Below, in pieces: positions 52,744 through 63,945 of a stretch of DNA of 64,000 nt (position 1 is its first letter; every line of letters starts with the position of its first letter). The notes beneath the pieces were generated by a model. That model was not told the DNA's origin, did not search any database, and was given only the letters and a program-made list of their open reading frames with translations. The position numbers were made by a program, and so were the translations under genes. This DNA is from Rhizobium sp. RCAM05350 (GTDB lineage Bacteria > Pseudomonadota > Alphaproteobacteria > Rhizobiales > Rhizobiaceae), in the NCBI GenBank assembly GCA_024426085.1, contig CP087974.1, positions 558,001 to 622,000 of the forward strand, read 5' to 3'.

Positions 52744-53722
52744 ATGTCCGCCGAAAGCACGATATCTCCGCGAGAGGACAGTATCCCATGGGCCGCGATG
52801 GCGGGCATCATCGCGACCGTCACGGTGTTCGCCGTGGCGCAGGGGCTGACCTATCCGCTGCTCAGCCTCATCCTGGAGCGTCAGGGAACGACATCAGGCC
52901 TGATCGGCCTGTCGGCGGCGATGACGCCGCTGGGTTTCATCGTATCGGCACCCTTCATTCCAGCGCTGGCGCGGCGCTTGGGCGGCGCGCGGCTTGCGAT
53001 CCTGTGTTCGATCCTGGCTGCCACCGCCCTGATCGCGATTGCCTTGACGCAGGAGCTCTGGGCCTGGATGCCGCTGCGCTTCCTGCTCGGCTTCTTCGCC
53101 AATCCGCTCTACGTGATCAGTGAAACCTGGCTGATCACGATCACGCCGGCGTCCCGCCGGGGGCCGCATCATGGGCCTCTATTCATCGATCGTATCGGGT
53201 GGCTTCGCCATCGGCCCGCTGTCGCTCGGCCTGGTTGGCACGTACGGTTGGCCGCCCTTCATGATCGGCATCGTGGCCTTCCTTCTCTGCGGTCTGATCG
53301 TGCTTGCGGTCGTGCCGCGCCTGCCTGACATGCCGCATGAAGGCGAGGGAACATTGGTCGGTGGCTTCTTCGCACTGGCGCCGCTCCTGTTGTTTTCGGT
53401 TTTCACGGCTGCCGCCTTCGAGCAGACGCTGCTGTCCTTGTTCGCGGTCTATGGCGCAGCGCTTGGCAGCGCCGAGGCGCGCATCGCTTCGCTCATAACC
53501 TGTTTCATCACCGGCAATGCCGTGCTGCAGATCTTGCTCGGGCGGGCGGCCGAACGGTTCGGCTCGAGCCGGACTCTGTTGCTCTGCGCGCTCGCTTCGC
53601 TGATCGGCTGCCTGCTGCTGCCATTGCTGTTCAATTCATGGCTCATCTGGCCCCTCGTTTTCGCCTGCGGCGGGGTCTCGTTCGGGATCTACACCATGTC
53701 GCTGATCCAACTCGGTGAGCGC
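52744..53722 (+). pseudogene. MFS transporter, 3' end lost to an IS3-family remnant
   Basis: Major facilitator of the YcaD-like type, readable for about 325 residues: AMAGIIATVTVFAVAQGLTY, PLRFLLGFFANPLYVISETW and, after an indel near 53165, IMGLYSSIVSGGFAIGPL and YTMSLIQLGER. Family members continue another 60-90 residues with two more helices. Here the frame runs at about 53722 into IS-derived DNA and stops at 53806. The transporter is probably non-functional. Confidence 0.82.
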
Positions 53723-53843
53723 ACCAGCACTTCTGTAACTGTGATCGCCACCCAGGTAACACTCAACAACCGACTGCTTGAAAGTGGTGCTGTACTTGGA
53801 CATTGAAAACCCCCGAAGGTTGAGGTCCAACTTTCGGGGGTCA
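53723..53843 (-). mobile_element. IS3-family end remnant
   Basis: On the minus strand it starts with the terminal repeat TGACCCCCGAAAGTTGGACC and, 60 bp in, the first codons of an OrfA-type transposase: MSKYSTTFKQSVVECYLGG. The reading ends abruptly at the MFS junction after about 26 residues. Only one end of the IS is present, so the rest was deleted together with the 3' end of the MFS gene. The tip also contains a CCCCCGAA/TTCGGGGG stem. Confidence 0.85.
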
Positions 53844-53986
53844 GTTCAAAATGGAGGGGCCTTCTTTTTACATTTAGGTAATTCCGCCCGTCATATATAT
53901 GGTCGGAGAAACCGTAAAATTTCAAAAGTTCCCAGTATTTTCACTCAGCGCGCATCGCACCTTTACCGTCTTCAACCAAAGGCAGC

Positions 53987-54529
53987 TTAGAACGGAATGT
54001 CGTCATCCATATCGCGTGAAAAGTTTCCGCCGCTGTTGCTGGCGGCGCCGCCAGAGCGGCCCGAAGGCGCGGACGACGGACGATCGTAGTCGTCACCGTA
54101 ATTGCTGGAGCCGCCACCACCGGTGTTGCCGCCATACTCCGAACCGCCCCGGCCACCGCTGGCACCCTGCCCGTCACCGCGACCGCCCAGCATGGTCAAC
54201 GTCGAATTGAAACCCTGCAGCACGACTTCCGTCGAATAGCGGTCCTGACCGTCCTTGTCCTGCCATTTGCGGGTCTGCAATTGGCCTTCTATATAGACCG
54301 TCGCGCCCTTCTTCAGATACTGTTCGGCAACCTTGCAAAGACCTTCGTTGAAGATCACCACACGGTGCCATTCGGTCTTTTCCTTGCGCTCGCCGGAATT
54401 GCGGTCACGCCAGCTTTCCGACGTCGCAATGTTCAGGTTGGCGATCGGCTTGCCGTCCTGCGTGCGCCGGATTTCCGGGTCTGCCCCGAGGTTGCCGATC
54501 AAAATCACCTTGTTGACACTGCCTGCCAT
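53987..54529 (-). CDS. ssb: Single-stranded DNA-binding protein
   Basis: SSB of 180 residues with an intact frame. The OB fold starts [20 protein letters not shown] and includes [21 protein letters not shown] glycine/serine-rich linker follows, and the conserved acidic tip is DMDDDIPF, which binds partner repair proteins. It is divergent from uvrA, with a LexA-type box between them. Confidence 0.97.
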   Translation of the reverse strand: MAGSVNKVILIGNLGADPEIRRTQDGKPIANLNIATSESWRDRNSGERKEKTEWHRVVIFNEGLCKVAEQYLKKGATVYIEGQLQTRKWQDKDGQDRYSTEVVLQGFNSTLTMLGGRGDGQGASGGRGGSEYGGNTGGGGSSNYGDDYDRPSSAPSGRSGGAASNSGGNFSRDMDDDIPF

Positions 54530-54656
54530 CTTGCTTTTCCCGCTATCCTGCCCGGCCTTTCAGCCCGGCTACCAAATTCAGAGCACGCATCTTAGCGGCT
54601 GACGGCTAAGCATACGCCCCTTTGCATTGTGTCATCCACAACAGTTTTCGAAAAAC

Positions 54657-54671
54657 GTTCTTTATTTGTTC
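54657..54671 (+). promoter_or_regulatory. LexA (SOS) box upstream of uvrA
   Basis: GTTCTTTATTTGTTC, an exact GTTC-N7-GTTC alphaproteobacterial LexA site, 125 bp before uvrA and about 128 bp before ssb on the other strand. uvrA is a classical SOS gene in rhizobia, so this site is expected. Confidence 0.85.
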
Positions 54672-54795
54672 TAATAAATCCGTAATATCCTGTCAACCGA
54701 CTCGGGAAGCCGGCCTGTTTTTCGGATTGCGCCTCGACATGCGCTGTGCCGTACTTAAATAGGAGCTTTCCAATGCAGATCAAAAGCTGGGCACG

Positions 54796-57717
54796 ATGAG
54801 CAAACTCGAGACCATTTCCATCCGCGGTGTGCGTGAGCACAATCTGAAGGGCATTGACCTCGATCTGCCGCGCAACAAGCTGATCGTCATGACCGGCCTG
54901 TCCGGTTCCGGAAAGTCGTCACTGGCCTTCGACACGATCTATGCCGAGGGACAGCGGCGCTATGTCGAGAGCCTGTCGGCCTATGCCCGTCAGTTTCTCG
55001 AGATGATGCAGAAGCCGGATGTCGACCAGATCGACGGCCTGTCCCCGGCGATCTCGATCGAGCAAAGACCACCTCGCGCAATCCGCGCTCGACGGTCGGT
55101 ACGGTCACCGAGATCTACGACTATATGCGTCTGCTGTTTGCCCGCGTCGGCGTGCCCTATTCCCCGGCCACCGGCCTGCCGATCGAAAGCCAGACGGTCA
55201 GCCAGATGGTCGATCGGGTCGTCGATTTCGGCGAAGGCACCCGTCTTTATATCCTCGCGCCGATCGTGCGCGGCCGCAAGGGCGAGTATAAGAAAGAGCT
55301 CGCCGAGCTGATGAAGAAGGGCTTTCAGCGCGTCAAGATCGACGGGCAGTTCTACGAGATCGCCGAGGCGCCGGCGCTCGACAAGAAATACAAGCATGAC
55401 ATCGACGTCGTCGTTGACCGTGTCGTCGTGCGCCCGGACCTGACCGCACGTCTTGCCGACAGTCTTGAAACCTGCCTGACGCTCGCCGACGGCCTGGCGA
55501 TTGCCGAATTTGCCGACAAGCCGCTGCCGCCAGAGGAAACCGCCGCCGGTGGTTCGGCCAACAAATCGCTCAACGAAACGCATGAGCGCGTGCTGTTTTC
55601 GGAAAAATTCGCCTGCCCGGTGTCCGGCTTTACCATTTCAGAGATCGAACCGCGGCTGTTCTCCTTCAACAACCCGTTCGGCGCCTGCCCGACCTGCGAC
55701 GGTCTCGGCAGCCAACAGAAGATCGATGAGGCACTGATCATCCCGGAACCTGACCGGACATTGAAGAACGGTGCCATTGCGCCCTGGGCAAAATCGTCGT
55801 CGCCTTACTACAACCAGACGCTCGAAGCGCTAGGCAAGGCGTTCGGGTTCAAGCTGTCGAGCAAATGGACTGACCTGTCCGACGAGGCCAGGCACGCCAT
55901 CCTGCAGGGCACCGAGGAGAAGATCAGTTTTCACTATGAGGACGGCGCCCGCTCCTACAACACGACCAAGAATTTCGAGGGCATCGTTCCCAATCTGGAG
56001 CGGCGCTGGAAGGAGACCGACAGCGCCTGGGCGCGCGAGGAAATCGAACGCTACATGTCGGCAGCCCCCTGCCCGGCCTGCACCGGTTTTCGTCTGAAGC
56101 CGGAGGCGCTGGCGGTCAAGATCAACAAGCTGCATATCGGCGAAGTCACGCAGATGTCGATCCGCGTCGCGCGCGACTGGTTCGAAGTCCTGCCGAGCCA
56201 TATGAACGCCAAGCAGAACGAGATCGCGGTGCGTATCCTCAAGGAGATCCGCGAACGGTTGCGCTTCCTCAACGACGTCGGGCTTGAATATCTGAGCCTG
56301 TCACGCAATTCCGGCACGCTGTCGGGCGGCGAAAGCCAGCGCATCCGGCTGGCCTCACAGATCGGTTCTGGCCTCACCGGCGTGCTCTACGTTCTCGACG
56401 AGCCATCGATCGGCCTGCACCAGCGCGACAACGCGGCTGCTCGGATACGCTGCGCCACCTGCGCGACATCGGCAACACCGTAATCGTCGTGGAGCACGAC
56501 GAGGATGCCATCATGACGGCGGATTATGTCGTCGATATCGGCCCGGCTGCCGGCATTCACGGCGGCGAAGTGGTTGCGCAAGGGACGCCGGCGGACGTCC
56601 TCGCCAACCTGAACTCGCTGACCGGCAAATATCTTTCCGGCGAGATGGCGGTTGCGGTTCCAGCCGAGCGGCGCAAGCCGAAGAAGAAAAAGGAAATCAC
56701 CGTCGTCGGCGCCCGCGCCAACAATTTGAAGAACGTCACGGCGTCGATCCCGCTTGGCATTTTCACGGCCGTCACCGGCGTGTCGGGTGGCGGCAAGTCG
56801 ACCTTCCTGATCGAAACGCTCTACAAGGCGGCGGCGCGGCGCATCATGGGCGCGCGCGAAAATCCGGCCGAACACGACCGCATCGACGGGTTCGAGCATA
56901 TCGACAAGGTGATCGACATCGACCAGTCGCCGATCGGCCGCACGCCGCGCTCGGAACCCGGCCACCTATACCGGCGCCTTCACGCCGATCCGTGACTGGT
57001 TCGCCGGCCTGCCGGAAGCGAAGACGCGCGGCTATCAACCGGGCCGCTTCTCCTTCAACGTCAAGGGCGGCCGGTGCGAGGCCTGCCAGGGCGATGGCGT
57101 CATCAAGATCGAGATGCACTTCCTGCCGGATGTCTATGTCACCTGCGACGTCTGCCACGGCAAGCGCTACAACCGCGAAACGCTCGATGTGCATTTCAAG
57201 GGCAAGTCGATCGCCGATGTGCTCGACATGACCGTCGAGGAAGGTGTCGAGTTCTTCGCCGCCGTTCCCGCCTGCACGCGACAAGCTACAGGCGCTGCAG
57301 GGCGTCGGCCTCGGCTATATCAAGGTCGGCCAGCAGGCCAACACCCTGTCGGGCGGCGAGGCGCAGCGCGTCAAGCTTGCCAAGGAACTGTCGAAGCGCT
57401 CGACCGGCCGCACGCTCTACATTCTCGACGAACCGACCACCGGCCTGCATTTTCACGACGTCGCCAAGCTGCTGGAAGTGCTGCACGAGCTGGTCAACCA
57501 GGGCAATTCGGTCGTTGTCATCGAACATAATCTCGAAGTCATCAAGACGGCCGACTGGGTGATCGATTTCGGTCCGGAAGGTGGCGACGGTGGCGGCGAA
57601 GTGATCGCTTCGGGAACGCCGGAAGACATCGTCAAGGAAAAGCGTTCCCATACCGGCGCCTTCCTGAAAGAGCTTCTGGAGCGCCGGCCGATCCGCAAGA
57701 TGGCTGCAGCGGAATAG
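54796..57717 (+). CDS. uvrA: UvrA, excinuclease ABC subunit A
   Basis: Damage-recognition ATPase of nucleotide excision repair, about 973 residues. P-loops [20 protein letters not shown] and [18 protein letters not shown], signatures [20 protein letters not shown] and [16 protein letters not shown], and zinc-finger cysteines ([14 protein letters not shown]; later [21 protein letters not shown]) are visible. Breaks near 55064 (cagaag read as caaag), 56440, 56955 (tcgaac read as tcggaac) and 57267. After correction all domains are present. Confidence 0.98.
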
Positions 57718-57722
57718 TGCCG

Positions 57723-58346
57723 ATGATCCTGATCGGCCAGTATGATTCTTCTTTCGTGCGGCGGATCGGGATCGCGCTGCGGATTTACGAGCTCCCCTTC
57801 GAGCATCGTCCGTGGTCGGTTTTCGGCGACGGAGCGCGCGTTCGGGCATTCAATCCGTTAATGCGGGTTCCAACTCTCGTCCTTGATGACGGCGACGTCC
57901 TCGTCGACAGCCATTCCATCCTGGACCATCTCGATGGTCTCGTTGAGCCTGAGCAGCGGCTTTTTCCGCAAGGGGAGCCGCAACGACGGCATGCTATCAA
58001 GGTGGCCGCTCTTGCCACGGGTCTCGCCGACAAGGGCGTCAGCCTGTTTTATGAGGTCCGGCTGCATCAACCGATCTCCGAGGCATGGGCGGAGCGGCTT
58101 CGATCCCAGATAGAGGCGACATTGACGGTGCTGGAACATATCCGGGCACGTTCAGATGGCCCCTGGTTCGGCGAGCGGATCGGCCACAGCGACATCGCTG
58201 TCGCATGCGCCTGGCGGCATGTGAGTGAAGCGCATCCCGGCTCGATCGATCCCGGGGAATATCCTTCGCTCTCGGCGCATTGCCGGCATATGGAAGACCT
58301 CCCGGTCTTCCAAGACATCTCGCAGCCCTTTATCGCACCGACCTGA
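57723..58346 (+). CDS. Glutathione S-transferase family protein
   Basis: A 207-residue protein with an intact frame. The thioredoxin-like half reads MILIGQYDSSFVRRIGIALR, FNPLMRVPTLVLDDGDVLVD and SHSILDHLDG (the glutathione-binding SNAIL-like region). The helical half follows, with a late GHSDIAVACAWRHV. A GTG six bases earlier is possible, but the ATG at 57723 fits the family start better. It lies 5 bp after uvrA. Confidence 0.92.
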   Translation: MILIGQYDSSFVRRIGIALRIYELPFEHRPWSVFGDGARVRAFNPLMRVPTLVLDDGDVLVDSHSILDHLDGLVEPEQRLFPQGEPQRRHAIKVAALATGLADKGVSLFYEVRLHQPISEAWAERLRSQIEATLTVLEHIRARSDGPWFGERIGHSDIAVACAWRHVSEAHPGSIDPGEYPSLSAHCRHMEDLPVFQDISQPFIAPT

Positions 58347-58382
58347 CGATGGGCCTAACCTGACAATGGGAGGAGTTGAAAC

Positions 58383-59183
58383 ATGACCAAACCAGGCACG
58401 ATCCGCTGCGGCATTGGCGGCTGGACCTTCGATCCCTGGGAGGGGACGTTCTATCCGGAGACGCTGGCGAAGAAGCGGCAGCTGGAATATGCAAGCCAGC
58501 AGCTGAAAGCCATCGAGGTCAATGGCACCTATTACGGCTCGCAAAAGCCGGAGACGTTCGCCAAATGGGCATCGGAAGTGCCGGAGGATTTCATCTTCTC
58601 GCTGAAGGCCAGCCGTTTTGCCACCAACAAGAAGGTGCTGGCGGAGGCTGGTGAATCAATCGGCAAGTTCCTTGGCCAGGGGCTGACGGAACTCGGGCCG
58701 CATCTCGGACCCATCCTCTGGCAGTTCATGCCGACCAAGAAATTCGACGCCGATGATTTTGGCGCGTTTCTGGCGCTGTTGCCTGAGAAACAGGACGGCT
58801 TGACGCTGAGGCATGTCGTTGAAGTGCGGCATGATTCCTTCCGCACACCGGAATTTACCGCCCTTCTTGCCAAGCACAGGGTGGCGGTCGTCTGCGCCGA
58901 TCATTTCGACTATCCGATGATCGCTGGATGTGACCGGTGATTTCGTCTACGCGCCTTCAGACCGGTAGCGATGACGTCGAGACCTGTTATGATGAAAAAC
59001 GCCTCGATCTCTGGGCAGAGCGGTTGAAAACCTGGGCCGCAGGCGGCGATATCGGCGATCTCACCCATGCCGATCCCGGCCATAAGCCGGAAAAGAAACC
59101 ACGCGACGTGTTTGCCTTCTTCATCACCGAGGGCAAGGTGAATGCGCCGAAACGCGCGGGCGCTGCAAAAGCGGGTGGATTGA
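58383..59183 (+). CDS. DUF72 protein (TIM-barrel)
   Basis: About 266 residues. It has the DUF72 signatures IRCGIGGWTFDPWEGTFYPE, QLKAIEVNGTYYGSQKPETF and FSLKASRFATNKKVL, and the late FVYARLQTG and DVFAFFITEGKVNAPKRA. Indels near 58925 and in the last codons; correcting the latter gives a stop at 59181-59183. Function unknown; a phosphate-binding TIM-barrel is predicted for the family. Convergent with nnrD. Confidence 0.88.
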
Positions 59184-60668
59184 TCAGCCAATGGCTGGCA
59201 GCGGCTCGATCGCGGCGGCAAGGTCTTCCGCCGTCAAGCCCTCGCCCGCCTTGCTGCCTGCCCGGCCATGGCGCCAGACGCCGGCGGCGGCGGCCTCGAA
59301 GGCCGACATGCCCTGGACCAGATGGGCACCGATGATGCCGGCAAGCGTATCGCCCGATCCGGCTGTCGCCAGCCATGGCGGTGCGTTGGTGTTGATGGCG
59401 GCGCGGCCATCAGGCGATGCGATGACCGTATCGGCCCCCTTGTAGACAATGACGGCATGGCTGCGTTTCGCCGCCGCGATGGCGCGATCAACCTTCGAGA
59501 GCGTTTGGTCGGCGTCAATATCGGCAAACAACCGGGCGAACTCCCCCTCGTGAGGGGTCATGACCAGCCGGGTCTCGCCTCCGGCAAAGGCGGCAAAAAG
59601 CGGCGCCGGATCATCCTTGAACGCAGTGATCCCGTCGGCATCGAGCACCAGCGCCCTGTCACTGAGCATCACAGCGTATTGCCGCGCCTTCTCCACATCA
59701 CCAAAACCCGGCCCGAGTACAAAGGCGCTGACGCGTTTATCGGCAAGCCAGCGCAACAGGGCGCCGGCATCGTCGATTTCCTTCAGCATCACGGCCGTCA
59801 AATGGGCTGCGTTGGCGTTGAGCGCTGCGGATGTGGACGCCAGCGTCACTAATCCGGCGCCGGCCTTCAGCCCGGCCGCAGCAGAAAGCCGCGCTGCGCC
59901 GGTTGCCAGTGGCCCGCCTGAGAAGATGGCGAGATGGCCGCGCTTGAATTTATGGGCCGAAGGATCAAGGGCGTGCGCCTGCCCGGCCCAGAGATGCGGG
60001 CCGTTTTCGCAAAGCCCGCTCGTTTGGCTGCGCAGGATGCGCTCGGGTATGCCGATGTCGAACACTTCGAGCCTGCCGCAGAGCGTGCGGCCCGGCAGCA
60101 ACAAATGCCCCGGCTTTCGCGCCATGAAAGTGACGGTATGGCTGGCGTGAAAACTTTCGCCCAGCACCTGTCCGGTGCGACCGTCAAGACCGGACGGCAG
60201 GTCAACCACGATAACCGGCAACCCGGCTTGCGTAACGGCCTTCATCGCCAGCACCACCGCAGGAGTGACCGGGCGCGCGAGGCCTGCGCCGAACAGGGCA
60301 TCGATGACGATATCTCCGGGCTGCGGCGTATATTGCGCCAGCGGAGCAGTGCTCCCTGCCCAGCTCTGATAGGCATATGCGGCATCGCCTTTGAGCTGGC
60401 CGGGTTCTCCGAGGGAAAAGACGCAGACCGCTACGCCACTTTCGTCCAGGGCTGTCGCCGCGACATAGCCATCGCCACCGTTGTTGCCGTGTCCACATAG
60501 AACTGCAAACCGCAATGCGCCGGGGTGAAGCCGCAGCGCCGCGGCGGCAACTGCCGTGCCGGCGGATGTCATCAGCCGAAAACTGTCGATGCCCGACAGC
60601 GCGGCATCGCGATCGATGGCAGACATTTCAGCAGGGGTAATGATCAAGGCGTCATGGGGAATTGGCAT
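59184..60668 (-). CDS. nnrD: Bifunctional NAD(P)H-hydrate epimerase/dehydratase
   Basis: Metabolite-repair enzyme that fixes hydrated NADH/NADPH. The N-terminal epimerase domain has VLCGHGNNGGDGYVAA and VDLPSGLDG. The C-terminal ADP-dependent dehydratase domain has RGHLAIFSGGPLATGAARL, VMTPHEGEFARLF and LATAGSGDTLAGIIGAHL. An intact frame of about 494 residues from the ATG at 60668; an upstream in-frame ATG gives an unlikely hydrophobic extension. Confidence 0.95.
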   Translation of the reverse strand: MPIPHDALIITPAEMSAIDRDAALSGIDSFRLMTSAGTAVAAAALRLHPGALRFAVLCGHGNNGGDGYVAATALDESGVAVCVFSLGEPGQLKGDAAYAYQSWAGSTAPLAQYTPQPGDIVIDALFGAGLARPVTPAVVLAMKAVTQAGLPVIVVDLPSGLDGRTGQVLGESFHASHTVTFMARKPGHLLLPGRTLCGRLEVFDIGIPERILRSQTSGLCENGPHLWAGQAHALDPSAHKFKRGHLAIFSGGPLATGAARLSAAAGLKAGAGLVTLASTSAALNANAAHLTAVMLKEIDDAGALLRWLADKRVSAFVLGPGFGDVEKARQYAVMLSDRALVLDADGITAFKDDPAPLFAAFAGGETRLVMTPHEGEFARLFADIDADQTLSKVDRAIAAAKRSHAVIVYKGADTVIASPDGRAAINTNAPPWLATAGSGDTLAGIIGAHLVQGMSAFEAAAAGVWRHGRAGSKAGEGLTAEDLAAAIEPLPAIG

Positions 60669-60747
60669 AGGGACAAAATGCCCGCTAGCGGCGGCGGCGA
60701 CAAGCACAAACTAGAGGCGGTTTTTGTATATTTTTTATGCATTTGCA

Positions 60748-60768
60748 CATATTTGACGCTCAAATATG
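60748..60768. promoter_or_regulatory. Perfect palindrome upstream of glnB
   Basis: Arms CATATTTGA (60748-60756) and TCAAATATG (60760-60768) around CGC, in the AT-rich region between nnrD and glnB. It lies about 180 bp upstream of the sigma-54-type promoter, a distance suitable for an enhancer site. It does not match the usual NtrC site, so the binding protein is unknown. Confidence 0.5.
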
Positions 60769-60930
60769 ACGCTTAACGAACCATTAAGCGCGCAGCGCTG
60801 AGAACAACCACCTCTCACGCAGAAAAATTCATAAAAAATAGGCAAATGGCGCTGTTTATTCCGAAGAAAGAGATATGATCATCGCAGATGCGGGTGTTTT
60901 CATCCAAAACGGCATCGCATTTGCCATATC

Positions 60931-60946
60931 TGGCATGTAAAATGCA
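60931..60946 (+). promoter_or_regulatory. Sigma-54-type promoter of glnBA
   Basis: TGGCATGTAAAATGCA matches the -24/-12 consensus (TGGCAC-N5-TTGCA) in the invariant GG and GC and their spacing. It lies 60 bp upstream of the glnB start. Nitrogen control of glnBA through sigma-54 and NtrC is usual in rhizobia. Confidence 0.75.
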
Positions 60947-60968
60947 TATTGAGGGCGAGCGGGCATAA

Positions 60969-61343
<375 letters not shown>

Positions 61344-61403
61344 TCCGCCCGACCGTTCGGTTCGGGCCCTACCTCGTCATCTCAAAAGAGGGACTTTCAA
61401 AAA

Positions 61404-62814
61404 ATGACGACTGCAAATGATATCCTCAAGCAAATCAAGGATAACGACGTCAAGTTCGTTGACCTGCGTTTTACAGACCCGAAGGGCAAGCTGCATCACC
61501 TGACGATGGACGTCGGCTGTGTCGATGAAGACATGTTCGCCGATGGCGTCATGTTCGACGGCTCGTCGATCGGCGGCTGGAAGGCCATCAACGAGTCCGA
61601 CATGGTACTGATGCCCGATACGGCAACCGTACACATGGATCCTTTCTTTGCGCAGTCCACGATGGTTATCGTCTGCGACATCCTCGATCCGGTCTCCGGC
61701 GAAGCCTATAACCACGATCCGCGCGGCATTGCCAAGAAAGCCGAGGCCTATCTCAAGGCGTCCGGCATCAGTGACACTGTCTTCGTCGGTCCGGAACCGG
61801 AATTCTTCGTGTTCGACGACGTCAAGTACAAGGCCGATCCTTACAATACCGGCTTCAAGCTCGATTCCTCGGAACTGCCGTCGAACGACGACACCGACTA
61901 CGAGACCGGCAACCTGGGCCACCGTCCGCGCGTCAAGGGCGGCTATTTCCCGGTTCCGCCGATCGACAGCTGCCAGGACATGCGTTCCGAAATGCTGACG
62001 GTTTTGACCGAAATGGGCGTCACCGTCGAAAAGCAGCACCACGAAGTGGCAGCAGCTCAGCACGAACTCGGTGTCCGGTTCGACACCCTAGTGCGCAATG
62101 CCGACAAGGTGCAGATCTATAAATACGTCGTGCATCAGGTCGCCAATGCCTATGGCAAGACGGCAACCTTCATGCCGAAGCCGATTTTCGGCGACAATGG
62201 ATCGGGCATGCACGTCCACATGTCGATCTGGAAGGACAGCAAGCCGACCTTCGCAGGCGACGAATATGCCGGCCTGTCGGAAAGCTGCCTTTACTTCATC
62301 GGCGGCATCATCAAGCACGCCAAATCGATCAACGCTTTCTCCAACCCGACGACAAATTCCTACAAGCGCCTGGTCCCGGGTTATGAGGCACCGGTTCTGC
62401 TGGCTTACTCCGCCCGTAACCGCTCCGCTTCCTGCCGTATTCCATTCGGCACGGGTCCGAAGTCCAAGCGCGTCGAAGTCCGCTTCCCTGATCCGCTGGC
62501 AAACCCCTATCTCGCCTTCGGCGCGATGCTCATGGCCGGCCTCGACGGTATCAAGAACAAGATCCATCCCGGCAAGGCCATGGACAAGGATCTCTACGAC
62601 CTGCCGCCGAAGGAATTGAAGAAGATTCCGACCGTCTGCGGCTCCTTGCGTGAAGCACTGGAAAGCCTCGACAAGGACCGCAAGTACCTGACCGCCGGCA
62701 GTGTCTTCGACGATGACCAGATCGACTCTTATATTGAACTGAAGATGGTTGAGGTCATGCGCTACGAAATGACCCCGCATCCGGTCGAATTCGACATGTA
62801 CTACTCCCGCGTAA
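61404..62814 (+). CDS. glnA: Glutamine synthetase type I
   Basis: Makes glutamine from glutamate and ammonia. Motifs: [30 protein letters not shown], the ATP site [18 protein letters not shown], and [20 protein letters not shown]; the adenylylated tyrosine lies in [11 protein letters not shown]. The frame is open to 62873, but an extra C near 62808 hides the normal end: removing it gives MYYSA and TAA at 62812-62814, the usual 469 residues. A terminator follows. Confidence 0.97.
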
Positions 62815-62858
62815 GAGCCGGTTTCGGACCCGTCATCGGCGGGTCCGTCCAAAACAAG

Positions 62859-62892
62859 GGCCGGCTTTGCTGAGAAAGCCGGCCTTTTGTTT
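62859..62892 (+). terminator. Terminator of glnBA
   Basis: Arms GGCCGGCTTT (62859-62868) and AAAGCCGGCC (62875-62884) with a GCTGAG loop, followed by TTTTGTTT. It lies 45 bp after the corrected glnA stop. Confidence 0.9.
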
Positions 62893-62909
62893 GAAGTGAA
62901 TGGTTTGCT

Positions 62910-63945
62910 CTATTTCTTCTTCAGCCGTTCCTTCAGCAGATTGAGGTATTCCTCGTTGCCATCCGGTTGCTCGCTTGCAGCGACTGGCGCCTTGCATGTG
63001 GGCTTGTAATCGAGCGCCATGCCGGCCTTGACACAGACGCCGACCTGCCAGCCGGGCGGCAGCGCCGTCAGATCGACATCCTTCCATTTCGGATGGCCGG
63101 TTGCCTGCAGCTTGTCGAGATCGTTGAGAATGAGGCTTGAGAATTCAGACACGGCCTTGCAGCTCTCACGCTGATAGGCATTGCGCTTGACGTCATAGTC
63201 ATAGGTCATCATCACGGCCTTGACCGCTATCAGATCGACAGGCTCCTTCTGGAAGGAATAGGTTCCGCCATCGATACGGGACGGCGTGTAAGTTGCCAGA
63301 AGCGGTGCTTCGGTGATCGGCACGAGATGGAATTTGACGCCGTCGATCGGGTTGTTCTTGAACAAGGCCGCAGGCGCTGGCCACGTAGAAAAAGGCATCG
63401 ATCTCGCCGGACAGCAATTTCGGCAACGCGGCGTCGGGATTGAGCGGCACGCGTTCGCCTGTCTTCACCTGCAGAATATCGAGGATCAGCGAGGATGTGA
63501 GGAAAGTGCCACTGTCCTTGACGCCGACGGCGACCTTCTTACCGGCCAGACCTTCCATGTCCTTGATATCAGCGCGTGCAAGAACATGGATTTCCTCGTT
63601 GTAGAGTGGGAACATGATGCGCACGCCGCGCACCGCCTGTTGCACCTCCGGATCATCTGCCTCGAATGTTTTCAGATATTCGAGCACATCGCTCTGCACG
63701 ATGCCGAACTGGGTGTTTTTGCTGTTGCGGACGCCGACGAAATTCTCAAGCGATCCTGCGGATTCCTTGACGTTGAGTGTCAGTCCACAAGCCTTGCCGA
63801 GCGTCGCGACATCCCGCCCGATCTGAATGTAGGTGCCCTGCGGCCCTCCGGTCATGATGTTCTTTTCGAATTCGGCTGCGGTTACCGGAGTCAGCGCAAG
63901 CGCCGCGAAGATCGTGGCAACCCAAAAAGCCTGTCGGAACATCAT
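62910..63945 (-). CDS. TAXI-family TRAP transporter solute-binding protein
   Basis: About 345 residues in two frames (break near 63385). The signal peptide is MMFRQAFWVATIFAALALTP, ending VTAAEF. The TAXI pattern is visible in MTGGPQGTYIQIGRDVATLG, SAGSLENFVGVRNSKNTQFG and DSGTFLTSSLILDILQV. It is the periplasmic binding component of a TRAP-type uptake system, often for glutamate or other organic acids. No membrane subunits are in the window; the upstream partner would lie beyond 64,000 if present. Confidence 0.88.

Noticed and set aside
62815-62873. A C-terminal extension of glutamine synthetase
   Set aside because: It arises from one extra C just before the normal stop and would read into the terminator stem.
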